This document shows, piece after piece, positions 24,894 through 33,828 of a stretch of DNA of 64,000 bases. Each line of letters opens with the position of its first letter. Position 1 is the first letter of the stretch. A model generated the notes under the pieces. The model saw nothing but the letters and a program-made list of their open reading frames with translations. It was not told where the DNA came from and ran no database searches. The position numbers were made by a program, and so were the translations under genes. Source of the DNA: Streptomyces sp. man185 (GTDB lineage Bacteria > Actinomycetota > Actinomycetes > Streptomycetales > Streptomycetaceae); assembly GCA_002551355.1 (NCBI GenBank), contig NTHE01000005.1, positions 1 through 64,000 on the forward strand. The letters are read 5' to 3'.

Positions 24894-26234
24894 TCAGACG
24901 AGCGAACCGCCCGGCAGTTCGACCTTCGCGCCGAGCTTCTCCAGCTTCTCCATGAAGTTCTCGTAACCGCGGTTGATCAGGTCGATGCCGTGCACCCGGG
25001 AGGTGCCCTGCGCCGCCAGCGCCGCGATCAGGTACGAGAAGCCGCCCCGGAGGTCCGGGATGACCAGGTCCGCGCCCTGCAGCTTGGTCGGTCCGGAGAC
25101 GACCGCCGAGTGCAGGAAGTTGCGCTGGCCGAAGCGGCAGTCCGAGCCGCCCAGGCACTCGCGGTACAGCTGGATGTGCGCACCCATCTGGTTGAGCGCG
25201 GAGGTGAAGCCGAGCCGCGACTCGTACACCGTCTCGTGGACGATCGACAGACCCGCGGCCTGCGTCAGCGCCACGACCAGGGGCTGCTGCCAGTCGGTCT
25301 GGAAGCCGGGGTGCACGTCCGTCTCCAGCGCGATGGCGTTGAGCGCGCCGCCCGGGTGCCAGAAGCGGATGCCCTCGTCGTCGATCTCGAAGGCACCGCC
25401 GACCCGGCGGAAGGTGTTCAGGAAGGTCATCATCGAGCGCTGCTGGGCGCCGCGCACATAGATGTTGCCCTCGGTCGCCAGCGCCGCCGACGCCCAGGAA
25501 GCCGCCTCAAGGCGGTCCGGAATCGCCCGGTGGGTGTAACCGTCGAGCTTGTCGACACCGGTGATCCGGATGGTCCGGTCGGTGTCCATGGAGATGATCG
25601 CGCCCATCTTCTGCAGTACGCAGATGAGGTCCTCGATCTCCGGCTCGACAGCCGCGTTGGACAGCTCGGTGACGCCCTCGGCGAGGACGGCGGTCAGCAG
25701 CACCTGCTCGGTGGAGCCCACCGAGGGGTACGGCAGCCGGATCTTGGTGCCGCGCAGCCGCTGCGGGGCCTCCAGGTACTGGCCGTCGGCCCGCTTCTCG
25801 ATGGTCGCGCCGAACTGGCGCAGCACCTCGAAGTGGAAGTCGATCGGCCGGCCGCCGATGTCGCAGCCGCCCAGCCCCGGGATGAAGGCGTGGCCGAGGC
25901 GGTGCAGCAGCGGGCCGCAGAAGAGGATCGGGATCCGCGACGAACCCGCGTGGGCATCGATGTCGGCGACGTTCGCCGACTCGACGTGCGAGGGGTCGAG
26001 GATCAGTTCGCCCGGCTCGTCGCCGGGGCGGACGGTGACGCCGTGCAGCTGGAGAAGCCCCCGGACCACCCGTACGTCACGGATGTCGGGAACGTTGCGG
26101 AGGCGGCTGGGCCCGCTGCCGAGCAGCGCGGCGACCATGGCCTTCGGCACCAGGTTCTTGGCGCCTCGGACGCGGATCTCGCCCTCCAGCGGGGTGCCGC
26201 CGTGGACAAGCAGGACATCGTCTGTGCCGGTCAT
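24894..26234 (-). CDS. murA: UDP-N-acetylglucosamine 1-carboxyvinyltransferase (MurA)
   Basis: MurA transfers enolpyruvate from PEP to UDP-GlcNAc, the first committed step of peptidoglycan synthesis. The 446-aa cytoplasmic protein has Lys26-Asn27 in RVRGAKNLVPKA and the catalytic Cys124 in GLGGCDIGGRPID; this Cys is the fosfomycin target, so the enzyme should be fosfomycin-sensitive in principle, unlike the Asp variants of mycobacteria. Length and motifs are complete. It starts at ATG 26234 and is divergent from the YqgE gene across 287 bp in which I see no gene. Confidence 0.97.
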   Translation of the reverse strand: MTGTDDVLLVHGGTPLEGEIRVRGAKNLVPKAMVAALLGSGPSRLRNVPDIRDVRVVRGLLQLHGVTVRPGDEPGELILDPSHVESANVADIDAHAGSSRIPILFCGPLLHRLGHAFIPGLGGCDIGGRPIDFHFEVLRQFGATIEKRADGQYLEAPQRLRGTKIRLPYPSVGSTEQVLLTAVLAEGVTELSNAAVEPEIEDLICVLQKMGAIISMDTDRTIRITGVDKLDGYTHRAIPDRLEAASWASAALATEGNIYVRGAQQRSMMTFLNTFRRVGGAFEIDDEGIRFWHPGGALNAIALETDVHPGFQTDWQQPLVVALTQAAGLSIVHETVYESRLGFTSALNQMGAHIQLYRECLGGSDCRFGQRNFLHSAVVSGPTKLQGADLVIPDLRGGFSYLIAALAAQGTSRVHGIDLINRGYENFMEKLEKLGAKVELPGGSLV

Positions 26235-26521
26235 GTATCTCGCGTTCCGGAGTGGTCGGGCAGGGGGCCAACGAAAAGGGTAATGGCCTCCTACCCCCGT
26301 TCCGTAAGGCGAAGGGGGTTGTACGAACGTCATGAATCCGCCACAACACCCTCCGCGCATCCGATCTTGCGGAGGGTTACCGTCCGGATGGCCCACAGCG
26401 CCCCCGCCCGGCGGTGCGCTCCTCGTGCCTCCGTGCGCCCTGAGCTGCGCTCGGTCTTCTGAGGGCGGCATCACGGTCACTCGGCCCCCGTGAAGGGCGA
26501 AGATGCGGGATCATTCCTGCC

Positions 26522-27082
26522 ATGACCGAGGTGTCCTCGCTCACAGGGCGACTGCTCGTGGCCGCACCCGCCCTCACGGACCCGAATTTCGACCGCGCGG
26601 TGGTGCTGCTCCTCGACCACGACGAGGAGGGCTCCCTCGGCGTGGTCCTCAACCGCCCGACGTCGGTCGGCGTCGGCGACATCCTCGCGTCCTGGGCCGC
26701 CCTGACCGGCGAGCCGGACGTCGTCTTCCAGGGCGGCCCGGTCTCGCTCGACTCCGCGCTCGGCGTGGCGGTGATCCCCGGCGACGAGGGCCCGCTCGGC
26801 TGGCGGCGGGTGCACGGGGCGATCGGCCTGGTCGACCTGGAGGCCCCGCCGGAGCTGCTCGGCCCCGCCCTCGGTTCGCTGCGGATCTTCGCCGGGTACG
26901 CGGGCTGGGGCCCCGGTCAGCTGGAGGGCGAGCTGACCGAGGGTGCGTGGTTCGTGGTCGAGTCGGAGCCCGGCGACGTCTCCTCCCCGCGCCCCGAACA
27001 GCTCTGGCGCGCGGTGCTCCGCCGCCAGCGCAGCGAGCTCGCGATGATCGCCACGTATCCGGACGACCCTTCGCTGAACTGA
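26522..27082 (+). CDS. YqgE/AlgH family (UPF0301) protein
   Basis: A 186-aa single-domain protein. Family motifs are clear: LTGRLLVAAPALTDPNFDRAVVLLLDHDEEGSLGVVLNRPT at the start, FQGGPVS in the middle and RIFAGYAGWGPGQLEGEL near residue 120. The biochemical function of this widespread family is not settled. No strong ribosome site precedes the ATG at 26522. The DUF3039 gene follows 30 bp downstream and could be in the same operon or have its own promoter. Confidence 0.9.
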   Translation: MTEVSSLTGRLLVAAPALTDPNFDRAVVLLLDHDEEGSLGVVLNRPTSVGVGDILASWAALTGEPDVVFQGGPVSLDSALGVAVIPGDEGPLGWRRVHGAIGLVDLEAPPELLGPALGSLRIFAGYAGWGPGQLEGELTEGAWFVVESEPGDVSSPRPEQLWRAVLRRQRSELAMIATYPDDPSLN

Positions 27083-27112
27083 TGCCCGTCTCTTTCAGTA
27101 CCCTTGGCGGTT

Positions 27113-27409
27113 ATGAGCACTCTTGAGCCCGATCGCGGGGCAGGTACGGGGACCCTCGTCGAGCCGACGCCGCAGGTGTCGAGGGGCGACGGCGACCACG
27201 AGCGCTACGCCCATTACGTCCAGAAGGACAAGATCATGGCGAGCGCTCTGGAGGGCACTCCCGTGGTCGCGCTGTGCGGCAAGGTCTGGGTACCGGGGCG
27301 CGACCCCAAGAAGTACCCGGTCTGTCCCATGTGCAAGGAGATCTACGAGTCCATGGGCGCCGGCGGCGACAAGGACAAGGGCAAGGGCGGCGGCAAGGAC
27401 AAGAAGTAG
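27113..27409 (+). CDS. DUF3039 family small protein
   Basis: A 98-aa protein (MSTLEPDRG) with the actinobacterial DUF3039 core at residues 30-80: YAHYVQKDKIMASALEGTPV, ALCGKVWVPGRDP and YPVCPMCKEIY. The three Cys residues (one in ALCGK, two in CPMC) suggest a metal site. It ends in a low-complexity Gly/Lys/Asp tail. TACCCT (27099-27104) lies 8 nt upstream of the ATG and may be a leaderless -10 element. The function is unknown; it is found almost only in actinomycetes. A very strong terminator follows. Confidence 0.88.
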   Translation: MSTLEPDRGAGTGTLVEPTPQVSRGDGDHERYAHYVQKDKIMASALEGTPVVALCGKVWVPGRDPKKYPVCPMCKEIYESMGAGGDKDKGKGGGKDKK

Positions 27410-27425
27410 GTCCGGCACCCGCACT

Positions 27426-27477
27426 CGCGAAAGGCCCCCGGGGCGTGCGTCAGCGCACGCCCCGGGGGCCTTTCGCG
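27426..27477 (+). terminator. 24-bp perfect terminator hairpin
   Basis: Arms 27426-27449 and 27454-27477 are a perfect 24-bp inverted repeat with a 4-nt loop, 16 bp after the DUF3039 stop. It separates this gene from the aminosugar operon. Confidence 0.9.
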
Positions 27478-27538
27478 TGCGCCCTCACGGAGGGTGATCG
27501 GGTGGTCGCGTTGCACGGGCTGCATCCGCTGGTCACAG

Positions 27539-27554
27539 AGTGGTCGAGACCACT
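27539..27554 (+). promoter_or_regulatory. Candidate DasR operator (dre site)
   Basis: AGTGGTCGAGACCACT agrees with the published DasR consensus (ASTGGTCTAGACCAST) at 15 of 16 positions, the exception being one central base. It lies 96 bp before an ABC sugar-binding protein gene whose operon ends in a hexosaminidase. DasR is the GntR-family repressor of chitin and GlcNAc genes, released by phosphorylated aminosugars. Confidence 0.75.
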
Positions 27555-27609
27555 TGTCGTCGCCGGTACGCGGATCTACTCTCCTGCCAGTTGTGCAGAA
27601 CGAAACGCA

Positions 27610-27628
27610 CGTTGCGCATGTTGCAACG
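27610..27628 (+). promoter_or_regulatory. Inverted repeat CGTTGC-n7-GCAACG before the sugar-binding gene
   Basis: CGTTGC (27610-27615) and GCAACG (27623-27628) are perfect inverted repeats 21 bp before the lipoprotein start, within which GTTGCAAC is itself palindromic. This resembles a LacI-type operator and may add a second layer of control below the DasR site. Confidence 0.4.
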
Positions 27629-27649
27629 CTTGACCGGTAGGGGTTCCGG

Positions 27650-28954
27650 ATGAAGCTTTCTGCCCGAATTGCCGCCCCAGTCGCGGCGCTTGTGCTGGCC
27701 GGCCTCACCGCCACCGCCTGTGCACCGCAGACCTCCGACACCAGTGCGAAGGGTGACGACAAGAGCGGCACGCTCCGGGTCTGGCTCTTCCAGGAGGTCG
27801 GCAACAAGCCCAAGGAGAAGGTCGTCGACGCGGCCGTCGCCGACTTCGAGAAGGCCCACAAGGGCGCGAAGGTCGAGATCGAGTACATACCCGTCGACAC
27901 CCGCGCGCAGCGGATCAAAGCGGCGTTCAACGACCCCAAGAGCGCCCCGGACCTCATCGAGTACGGCAACAGCGACACCGCCGGATACGTCAAGGACGGC
28001 GGACTCGCCGACGTGACCGAGGAGTTCGGCGCCTGGGACGAGGCCAAGGACACCGACCCGATCGCCAAGCAGTCCGTCACCGTGGACGGCAAGGTCTACG
28101 GCGCGCCCTTCTTCGTCGGCGTCCGGGCCCTCTACTACCGCACCGACGTCTTCAAGGACCTCGGCATCGATCCCCCCAAGTCCCAGGCCGAGTTGATCTC
28201 CACCGCCAAGAAGATCCGCAAGGCGAAGCCCGAGCTCTACGGCCTCGCGGTCGGCGGTGCGTACACCTACGGCGCGATGCCCTTCATCTGGGCCAACGGC
28301 GGCGAACTCGCGGGCGAGAGCGGGGACACGTACAAGTCCGGCATCAACAGCGAGAAGTCCCGCACGGGCATCGAGGCCTACACCTCCCTCTTCGGCGACG
28401 ACAACTGTCCGGCCGCCAAGTGCGCCTCCACGGGCGGCAACGCCACCGTGACCGCCTTCGCCTCCGGCAAGGCCGCCATGGCCATCGGCGGCGACTTCAG
28501 CCACGCGGCCGTCGAGGCGGGCGCGGTCAAGGGCAAGTACGCCGTCGTCCCGCTGCCCGGCGTCGCGGAGAACTCCATCGCCCCGGCCTTCGCGGGCGGC
28601 AACAACCTCGGCGTCCTCAAGAGCAGTTCGCACCGCACCCTCGCCGTCGACCTGATGAAGTCGCTGTCCGGCAAGAAGACCCAGGCCGAGATGTTCGACG
28701 CGATGGGCTTCCTGCCCACCTACACCGATGTCCTGGACAACGCCGCGAAGAAGGAGCCCTTCGTCGCCCCGTTCGTCCAGACCCTGGGCGCGGGCGCCAA
28801 GTTCGTCCCCGCCTCGCCCGCCTGGGGCCAGATCGACGCCTCGCTGATCCTGCCGACGATGTTCCAGGAGATCGTCGCCGGCCGTAAGGACGTGGCGGAG
28901 GCCTCGGACGACGCGGCGAAGAAGATGGACACGGCCTTCACCGAAGCCGGCTGA
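27650..28954 (+). CDS. ABC sugar-binding lipoprotein (probable aminosugar uptake)
   Basis: A 434-aa extracellular solute-binding protein, family 1. The signal peptide ends in a lipobox (LTATAC, Cys24), so it is membrane-anchored. The mature part starts with GTLRVWLFQEVGNKPKEKVVDAAVADFEKAHKGAK-type sequence and includes the family motif in PKSAPDLIEYGNSD. It is followed at 2 bp by the first permease. A DasR-type operator upstream and a GH20 hexosaminidase at the operon end suggest that it binds GlcNAc or chito-oligosaccharides; from memory this corresponds to SCO2946. No ATPase gene is present, so the importer probably uses a shared ATPase such as MsiK. Confidence 0.9.
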   Translation: MKLSARIAAPVAALVLAGLTATACAPQTSDTSAKGDDKSGTLRVWLFQEVGNKPKEKVVDAAVADFEKAHKGAKVEIEYIPVDTRAQRIKAAFNDPKSAPDLIEYGNSDTAGYVKDGGLADVTEEFGAWDEAKDTDPIAKQSVTVDGKVYGAPFFVGVRALYYRTDVFKDLGIDPPKSQAELISTAKKIRKAKPELYGLAVGGAYTYGAMPFIWANGGELAGESGDTYKSGINSEKSRTGIEAYTSLFGDDNCPAAKCASTGGNATVTAFASGKAAMAIGGDFSHAAVEAGAVKGKYAVVPLPGVAENSIAPAFAGGNNLGVLKSSSHRTLAVDLMKSLSGKKTQAEMFDAMGFLPTYTDVLDNAAKKEPFVAPFVQTLGAGAKFVPASPAWGQIDASLILPTMFQEIVAGRKDVAEASDDAAKKMDTAFTEAG

Positions 28955-28956
28955 CG

Positions 28957-29943
28957 ATGACCACGCACACCACCCCCCTCAAGGTCCCGCCCGCGGGCGC
29001 GGCCGGGGCGGGCGGCGCCACCCCGGCCGCCCGCCCGCCCCGGCGAGGCCGCTCCGTCTCGCCCGCCAACCGTCCCGGCTGGACCCCGTGGCTCTACCTC
29101 CTGCCGGCGCTCGTCCTGCTCGCCGGACTGCTGGTCTACCCGATCTACCAGCTCGGTCTGATCTCGTTCCTGGAGTACACCCAGGCCCAGGTCAGCGGCG
29201 GCGAACCCACCACCTTCCAGGGGTTCGGCAACTACACGACCCTCTTCAACGACAGCCAGTTCTGGCAGGTCCTCCTCGCCACCGTGCTCTTCGCGGCGGC
29301 CTGCGTGGTCTCCACCCTGGCCGTCGGCTGCGCGCTCGCCGTCCTGCTCACCCGCATCCGCGCCCTGCCCCGGCTCGCGCTGATGATGGCCGCGCTCGGC
29401 GCGTGGGCCACCCCCGCGATCACCGGCTCCACCGTCTGGGTCTTCCTCTTCGACCCCGACTTCGGACCGGTCAACAAGGTGCTGGGGCTCGGCGACTTCT
29501 CCTGGACCTACGGCCGCTACAGCGCCTTCGCGCTCGTCCTCCTCGAAGTCCTGTGGTGCTCGTTCCCGTTCGTGATGGTCACCGTGTACGCGGGCATCCG
29601 GGCCATCCCCACCGAAGTACTGGAGGCCGCCTCGCTGGACGGCGCGTCCCAGTGGGGGATCTGGCGCACCATCATGGCGCCGATGCTCAAGCCCATCCTG
29701 ATCGTCGTCACCATCCAGTCGATCATCTGGGACTTCAAGGTCTTCACCCAGATCTACGTCATGACCAATGGCGGCGGCATCGCCGGCCAGAACCTGGTGC
29801 TCAACGTGTACGCGTACCAGAAGGCGTTCGCGTCCTCGCAGTACAGCCTCGGATCGGCGATCGGCGTCGTGATGCTGGTGATCCTGCTCGCCGTCACGCT
29901 CGTCTATCTGCGTCTCGTACGCCGCCAGGGGGAGGAACTGTGA
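28957..29943 (+). CDS. ABC sugar permease (MalF-type)
   Basis: A 328-aa membrane protein with a Pro/Ala/Gly/Arg-rich N-terminus and six helices. The BPD_transp_1 coupling motif EVLEAASLDGASQWGIWRTI (EAA loop, about residues 220-240) contacts the ATPase. Together with the next permease it forms the channel for the lipoprotein's ligand. It starts 2 bp after the lipoprotein stop and its own stop overlaps the next start (GTGA). Confidence 0.93.
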   Translation: MTTHTTPLKVPPAGAAGAGGATPAARPPRRGRSVSPANRPGWTPWLYLLPALVLLAGLLVYPIYQLGLISFLEYTQAQVSGGEPTTFQGFGNYTTLFNDSQFWQVLLATVLFAAACVVSTLAVGCALAVLLTRIRALPRLALMMAALGAWATPAITGSTVWVFLFDPDFGPVNKVLGLGDFSWTYGRYSAFALVLLEVLWCSFPFVMVTVYAGIRAIPTEVLEAASLDGASQWGIWRTIMAPMLKPILIVVTIQSIIWDFKVFTQIYVMTNGGGIAGQNLVLNVYAYQKAFASSQYSLGSAIGVVMLVILLAVTLVYLRLVRRQGEEL

Positions 29944-30851
29944 GCGCGACGACCGACAGTGCCGTGCACGACCGTCCCGTACGCGCCGCCGCACGCGAGG
30001 GCCGCGGCCTCGCCGGGCTCCTGCGCGTCAAGCGCCCCGGCAGGCTGGCCGCGGAGGCCGCCGCCCTGCTGATCGCCGTCGCGGTCGCCTTCCCGCTGTA
30101 CTGGATGGTGCTCTCCGCCTTCAAACCGGCCGGGGAGATCCAGTCCACCGACGCCCGCCCCTGGACGCTCGCCCCCTCGCTCGACTCGTTCCGCCGTGTC
30201 TTCGAACAGCAGGACTTCGGCCGCTACTTCCTCAACAGCCTGCTGGTGGCGGGCACCGTCGTCATCCTCTCCGCGCTGGTCGCCTTCCTGGCCGCCACCG
30301 CCGTGACCCGGTTCCGCTTCAAGTTCCGCACCACGCTGCTGATCATGTTCCTGGTCGCGCAGATGGTGCCGGTGGAGGCGCTCACCATCCCGCTGTTCTT
30401 CCTGATGCGGGACTTCGGCCAGCTGAACACGCTCGGCTCGCTGATCCTGCCCCACCTGGCCTTCTCGCTGCCGTTCGCCATCTGGATGCTGCGCGGCTTC
30501 GTCAAGGCCGTCCCCGAGGCCCTGGAGGAGGCCGCCTACATCGACGGGGCCAGCCGTACGCGGTTCCTGTGGCAGATCCTCTTCCCGCTGGTCTTCCCCG
30601 GTCTGGTCGCGACGAGCGTCTTCTCCTTCATCACCACCTGGAACGACTTTCTGTTCGCGAAGTCGTTCATCATCAGCGACACCTCCCAGTCGACGCTGCC
30701 GATGGCGCTGCTGGTCTTCTTCAAGCCGGACGAGAACGACTGGGGAGGGATCATGGCAGCCTCGACGGTGATGACCATCCCCGTACTGGTCTTCTTCGTA
30801 CTCGTACAGCGACGCCTCGTCTCCGGACTGGGCGGAGCGGTTAAGGACTGA
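29940..30851 (+). CDS. ABC sugar permease (MalG-type)
   Basis: A 303-aa permease starting at GTG 29940, which overlaps the previous stop codon; GGGGGAGG lies just upstream. It has six helices and the EAA loop EALEEAAYIDGASRTRFLWQI (about residues 195-215). It pairs with the MalF-type permease. The GH20 gene begins 4 bp later, so the whole unit is one operon. Confidence 0.94.
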   Translation: MSATTDSAVHDRPVRAAAREGRGLAGLLRVKRPGRLAAEAAALLIAVAVAFPLYWMVLSAFKPAGEIQSTDARPWTLAPSLDSFRRVFEQQDFGRYFLNSLLVAGTVVILSALVAFLAATAVTRFRFKFRTTLLIMFLVAQMVPVEALTIPLFFLMRDFGQLNTLGSLILPHLAFSLPFAIWMLRGFVKAVPEALEEAAYIDGASRTRFLWQILFPLVFPGLVATSVFSFITTWNDFLFAKSFIISDTSQSTLPMALLVFFKPDENDWGGIMAASTVMTIPVLVFFVLVQRRLVSGLGGAVKD

Positions 30852-30855
30852 TGCC

Positions 30856-32565
30856 ATGACACCCGAGAATCCCGTCTCCACGGGCGCCGTGGACACCTCG
30901 GCCCTCGGCCTGATCCCGGCCCCGCGCACCGTGACCGCGGCCGCCGCCGGGCCCTACCCGCTCGGCTACCGGACCCCGCTGACCGCCGGACCGGGCACCG
31001 AGGGTGTCGCCCGCTGGCTGCGCACCACCCTCGGCCCGGCCACCGGACTGCCCCTGCCCGAGGGCGACGGCACCGGCACCGGCGCGGGCGACGGCTCCGG
31101 CACGGGCTCCACCGGGCAGGGCATCGTGCTGGCCCTCGACGAAGCGCTCGCCCCCGAGGGCTACCGCCTGGCCGTCGAGGCGAACGCCGTACGCATCACG
31201 GGCGGCACGGCGGCGGGCGTCTTCCGGGGCGCGCAGACCCTCCGTCAGCTCCTCGGCCCGGACGCCTTCCGGCGCGCCCCCCTCGCCCCGGGCCGCACCT
31301 GGCAGGTCCCGCCGGTCGTCGTGGAGGACGAACCCCGCTTCGGCTGGCGCGGCATGATGCTCGACGTCTCGCGGCACTTCCTGCCCAAGGACGACGTCCT
31401 GCGCTACCTGGACCTCCTGGCCGCCCACAAGCTGAACGTCTTCCACTTCCACCTCACCGACGACCAGGGCTGGCGCATCGAGATCCAGCGCTACCCGCGC
31501 CTCACCGAGGTCGGCTCCTGGCGCTCGCGCACCAAGTACGGGCACCGGGCCTCCGAGCTGTGGGACGAGACCCCCTACGGCGGCTTCTACACCCAGGACG
31601 ACATCCGGGAGATCGTCGCCTACGCCGCCGAGCGGCATATCCGGGTCGTCCCCGAGATCGACATCCCGGGCCACTCGCAGGCCGCGATCAGCGCGTACCC
31701 CGAGCTGGGCAACACCGACGTCATCGACACCACCACCCTCTCCGTCTGGGACACCTGGGGCGTCAATCCGAACGTACTCGCCCCCACTGACAACACCCTG
31801 CGCTTCTTCGAGGGCGTCCTGGAGGAGGTGCTGGAACTCTTCCCCGCCGAGATCTCGCCCTTCGTCCACATGGGCGGTGACGAGTGCCCCAAGGACCAGT
31901 GGAAGGAGTCCCCGCTCGCCCAGGCCCGGATCGCCGAACTCGGCGTGAAGGACGAGGACGGGCTCCAGTCCTGGTTCATCCGGCACTTCGACGCCTGGCT
32001 CGCCGCCCGGGGCCGCCGCCTCATCGGCTGGGACGAGATCCTCGAAGGCGGCCTCGCCGAAGGGGCCGCGGTCTCCTCCTGGCGCGGTTACGGCGGCGGC
32101 ATCGCGGCCGCCGAGGCCGGGCACGACGTGGTCATGTGCCCCGAGCAGCAGGTGTACCTGGACCACCGTCAGGACGGCGGCCCCGACGAGCCGATGCCCA
32201 TCGGGTACGTACGGACCCTGGAGGACGTCTACCGCTTCGAGCCCGTCCCGCCGGGCCTGAGCGAGGAGGCGGCCCGTCACATCCTGGGCACCCAGGCCAA
32301 CGTGTGGACCGAGGTCATGCAGAACCGGGCCCGCGTCGACTACCAGGTCTTCCCGCGCCTCGCCGCCTTCGCCGAGGTCGCCTGGTCCGCCCTCCCGGCC
32401 CCGGCCGACCGGGACTTCGCCGCCTTCGACGCCCGGATGAGCGCCCACTACGCCCGGCTCGACGCCCTCGGCGTCGACTACCGCCCGCCGGGCGGCCCGC
32501 ACCCCCGCCAACAGCGCCCCGGCATCCTCGGCCGCCCGCTGGAGGGAGAGCCTCCGGTGGTGTGA
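30856..32565 (+). CDS. Beta-N-acetylhexosaminidase (GH20)
   Basis: A 569-aa glycoside hydrolase that removes terminal GlcNAc from chito-oligosaccharides or glycans. The N-terminal GH20b domain covers about residues 20-150; the TIM barrel follows with FHFHLTDDQGWRIEIQRYP, VPEIDIPGHSQAAIS, and the catalytic Asp342-Glu343 pair in HMGGDECP, where Asp orients the substrate acetamide. There is no signal peptide, so it should act in the cytoplasm on oligosaccharides brought in by the ABC importer encoded just upstream. This fits DasR control. It corresponds, from memory, to SCO2943. Confidence 0.95.
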   Translation: MTPENPVSTGAVDTSALGLIPAPRTVTAAAAGPYPLGYRTPLTAGPGTEGVARWLRTTLGPATGLPLPEGDGTGTGAGDGSGTGSTGQGIVLALDEALAPEGYRLAVEANAVRITGGTAAGVFRGAQTLRQLLGPDAFRRAPLAPGRTWQVPPVVVEDEPRFGWRGMMLDVSRHFLPKDDVLRYLDLLAAHKLNVFHFHLTDDQGWRIEIQRYPRLTEVGSWRSRTKYGHRASELWDETPYGGFYTQDDIREIVAYAAERHIRVVPEIDIPGHSQAAISAYPELGNTDVIDTTTLSVWDTWGVNPNVLAPTDNTLRFFEGVLEEVLELFPAEISPFVHMGGDECPKDQWKESPLAQARIAELGVKDEDGLQSWFIRHFDAWLAARGRRLIGWDEILEGGLAEGAAVSSWRGYGGGIAAAEAGHDVVMCPEQQVYLDHRQDGGPDEPMPIGYVRTLEDVYRFEPVPPGLSEEAARHILGTQANVWTEVMQNRARVDYQVFPRLAAFAEVAWSALPAPADRDFAAFDARMSAHYARLDALGVDYRPPGGPHPRQQRPGILGRPLEGEPPVV

Positions 32566-32580
32566 CCCGCGCACCTGCCC

Positions 32581-32630
32581 GTCGGCCGCAGCCGTCCTCC
32601 CAGGAGCCCTCCGGGACCGCTGCGGCCGAC
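32581..32630 (+). terminator. Hairpin after the hexosaminidase gene
   Basis: Arms 32581-32592 and 32619-32630 form a perfect 12-bp stem with a 26-nt loop, 15 bp after the GH20 stop. A weaker terminator than its neighbours. The remaining 300 bp up to the next gene holds no gene I can support. Confidence 0.55.
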
Positions 32631-32931
32631 GCGCGTCCGGGGCCGATCACCTCGCCGACGCACGCCGGAACGAGGGCGCGATCCGGTTGAGCGGCGCAGC
32701 GGCGCGAACCGCATAAGTCGTACAAGCCTCGCTGAAGAGTGGCAATTCACCCTCCCCGCCGAAGACATGCGAAACCGGAACATCCCGCAGGTCAGGGACG
32801 GAACCGTCCTTCGCGGACCCTCACGCCGGTCCGATCGGAAGATGTGCCAGAGTTGCCACGTCCGGGCTGTGAACACGTACCGTACGGCGGAACAGGCCAG
32901 AGCGCCGGGAGACCGGGAAGGGGCAGCTGGG

Positions 32932-33828
32932 TTGACCACGCACGCACCGCAGGCGATGCAGTCGGTGACGCTGCCGACCTCGTTGGACGAGGCCGTCGCG
33001 GCACTCGGCGCCATGCCCGCAGCCGTTCCGGTTGCCGGGGGCACGGACCTGATGGCAGCCGTCAACAAGGGGCTCCTGCGCCCCTCGGGACTGGTCGGCC
33101 TCGGCCGGATCAGCGAGCTGCGCGGCTGGCACTACCAGGACGGCCACGCGCTCCTGGGCGCCGGACTCACCCACGCCCGCATGGGCCGCCCCGACTTCGC
33201 CGCCCTCATCCCCGCCCTCGCCGCCTCCGCCCGCGCCGCCGGCCCGCCCCAGATCCGCAACGCCGGCACGCTCGGCGGCAACATCGTCACCTCCGCGCCC
33301 ACCGGCGACGCCCTGCCGGTCCTGGCCGCGCTGGAGGCCGAGCTGGTCATCGCGGGCCCCGGCGGCGCCCGCCGCGAGATCCCCGTCTCCCACCTGCTGG
33401 CCGGCCGCGAACTGCTGGAGCCCGCGGAGCTGATCGGCTTCGTCCGCGTACCGCTGCTGCACGCCCCGCAGGTCTTCCTCAAGGCCACCGGCCGCACCGG
33501 CCCGGGCCGCGCCACCGCCTCGGTCGCCATCGTCCTGGACCCGGCCCGCCGGGGCGTGCGCTGCGCGGTCGGCGCCATCGCCCCGATGCCGCTGCGCCCG
33601 CTGGAGGCGGAGCAGTGGATCGCCTCGCTGATCGACTGGGACGGCGAGCGGGGCCTGGCCCCCGACGCGCTGGCCGCCTTCGGCGAGTACGTCGCCGCCG
33701 CCTGCATCCCGGACCACGCACCACCGGCCGACGGATCAGAGGCCCCGCCGCTGTCCCCGGCCGTCCTGCACCTGCGGCGCACCGTCGCCGCGCTCGCCCG
33801 ACGCGCGCTGGGGAGGGCACTGTCGTGA
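32932..33828 (+). CDS. Molybdenum hydroxylase, FAD-binding subunit
   Basis: A 298-aa subunit of the xanthine dehydrogenase/CO dehydrogenase family (medium chain) passing electrons from the iron-sulfur subunit to an acceptor. FAD motifs VAGGTDLMAAV and QIRNAGTLGGNIVTSAPTGDA are intact. The proposed TTG at 32932 follows GGGAAGGGG and gives the normal family length; an ATG at 32956 or an upstream ATG at 32767 are alternatives, the latter adding an atypical 55 residues. The stop overlaps the next gene (GTGA). The substrate of the complex is unknown. Confidence 0.85.
   Translation: MTTHAPQAMQSVTLPTSLDEAVAALGAMPAAVPVAGGTDLMAAVNKGLLRPSGLVGLGRISELRGWHYQDGHALLGAGLTHARMGRPDFAALIPALAASARAAGPPQIRNAGTLGGNIVTSAPTGDALPVLAALEAELVIAGPGGARREIPVSHLLAGRELLEPAELIGFVRVPLLHAPQVFLKATGRTGPGRATASVAIVLDPARRGVRCAVGAIAPMPLRPLEAEQWIASLIDWDGERGLAPDALAAFGEYVAAACIPDHAPPADGSEAPPLSPAVLHLRRTVAALARRALGRALS

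Noticed and set aside
32767..32931. Extended start of the FAD subunit at ATG 32767
   Set aside because: It adds 55 residues with no family counterpart. The TTG at 32932 gives the normal length, though certainty is moderate.
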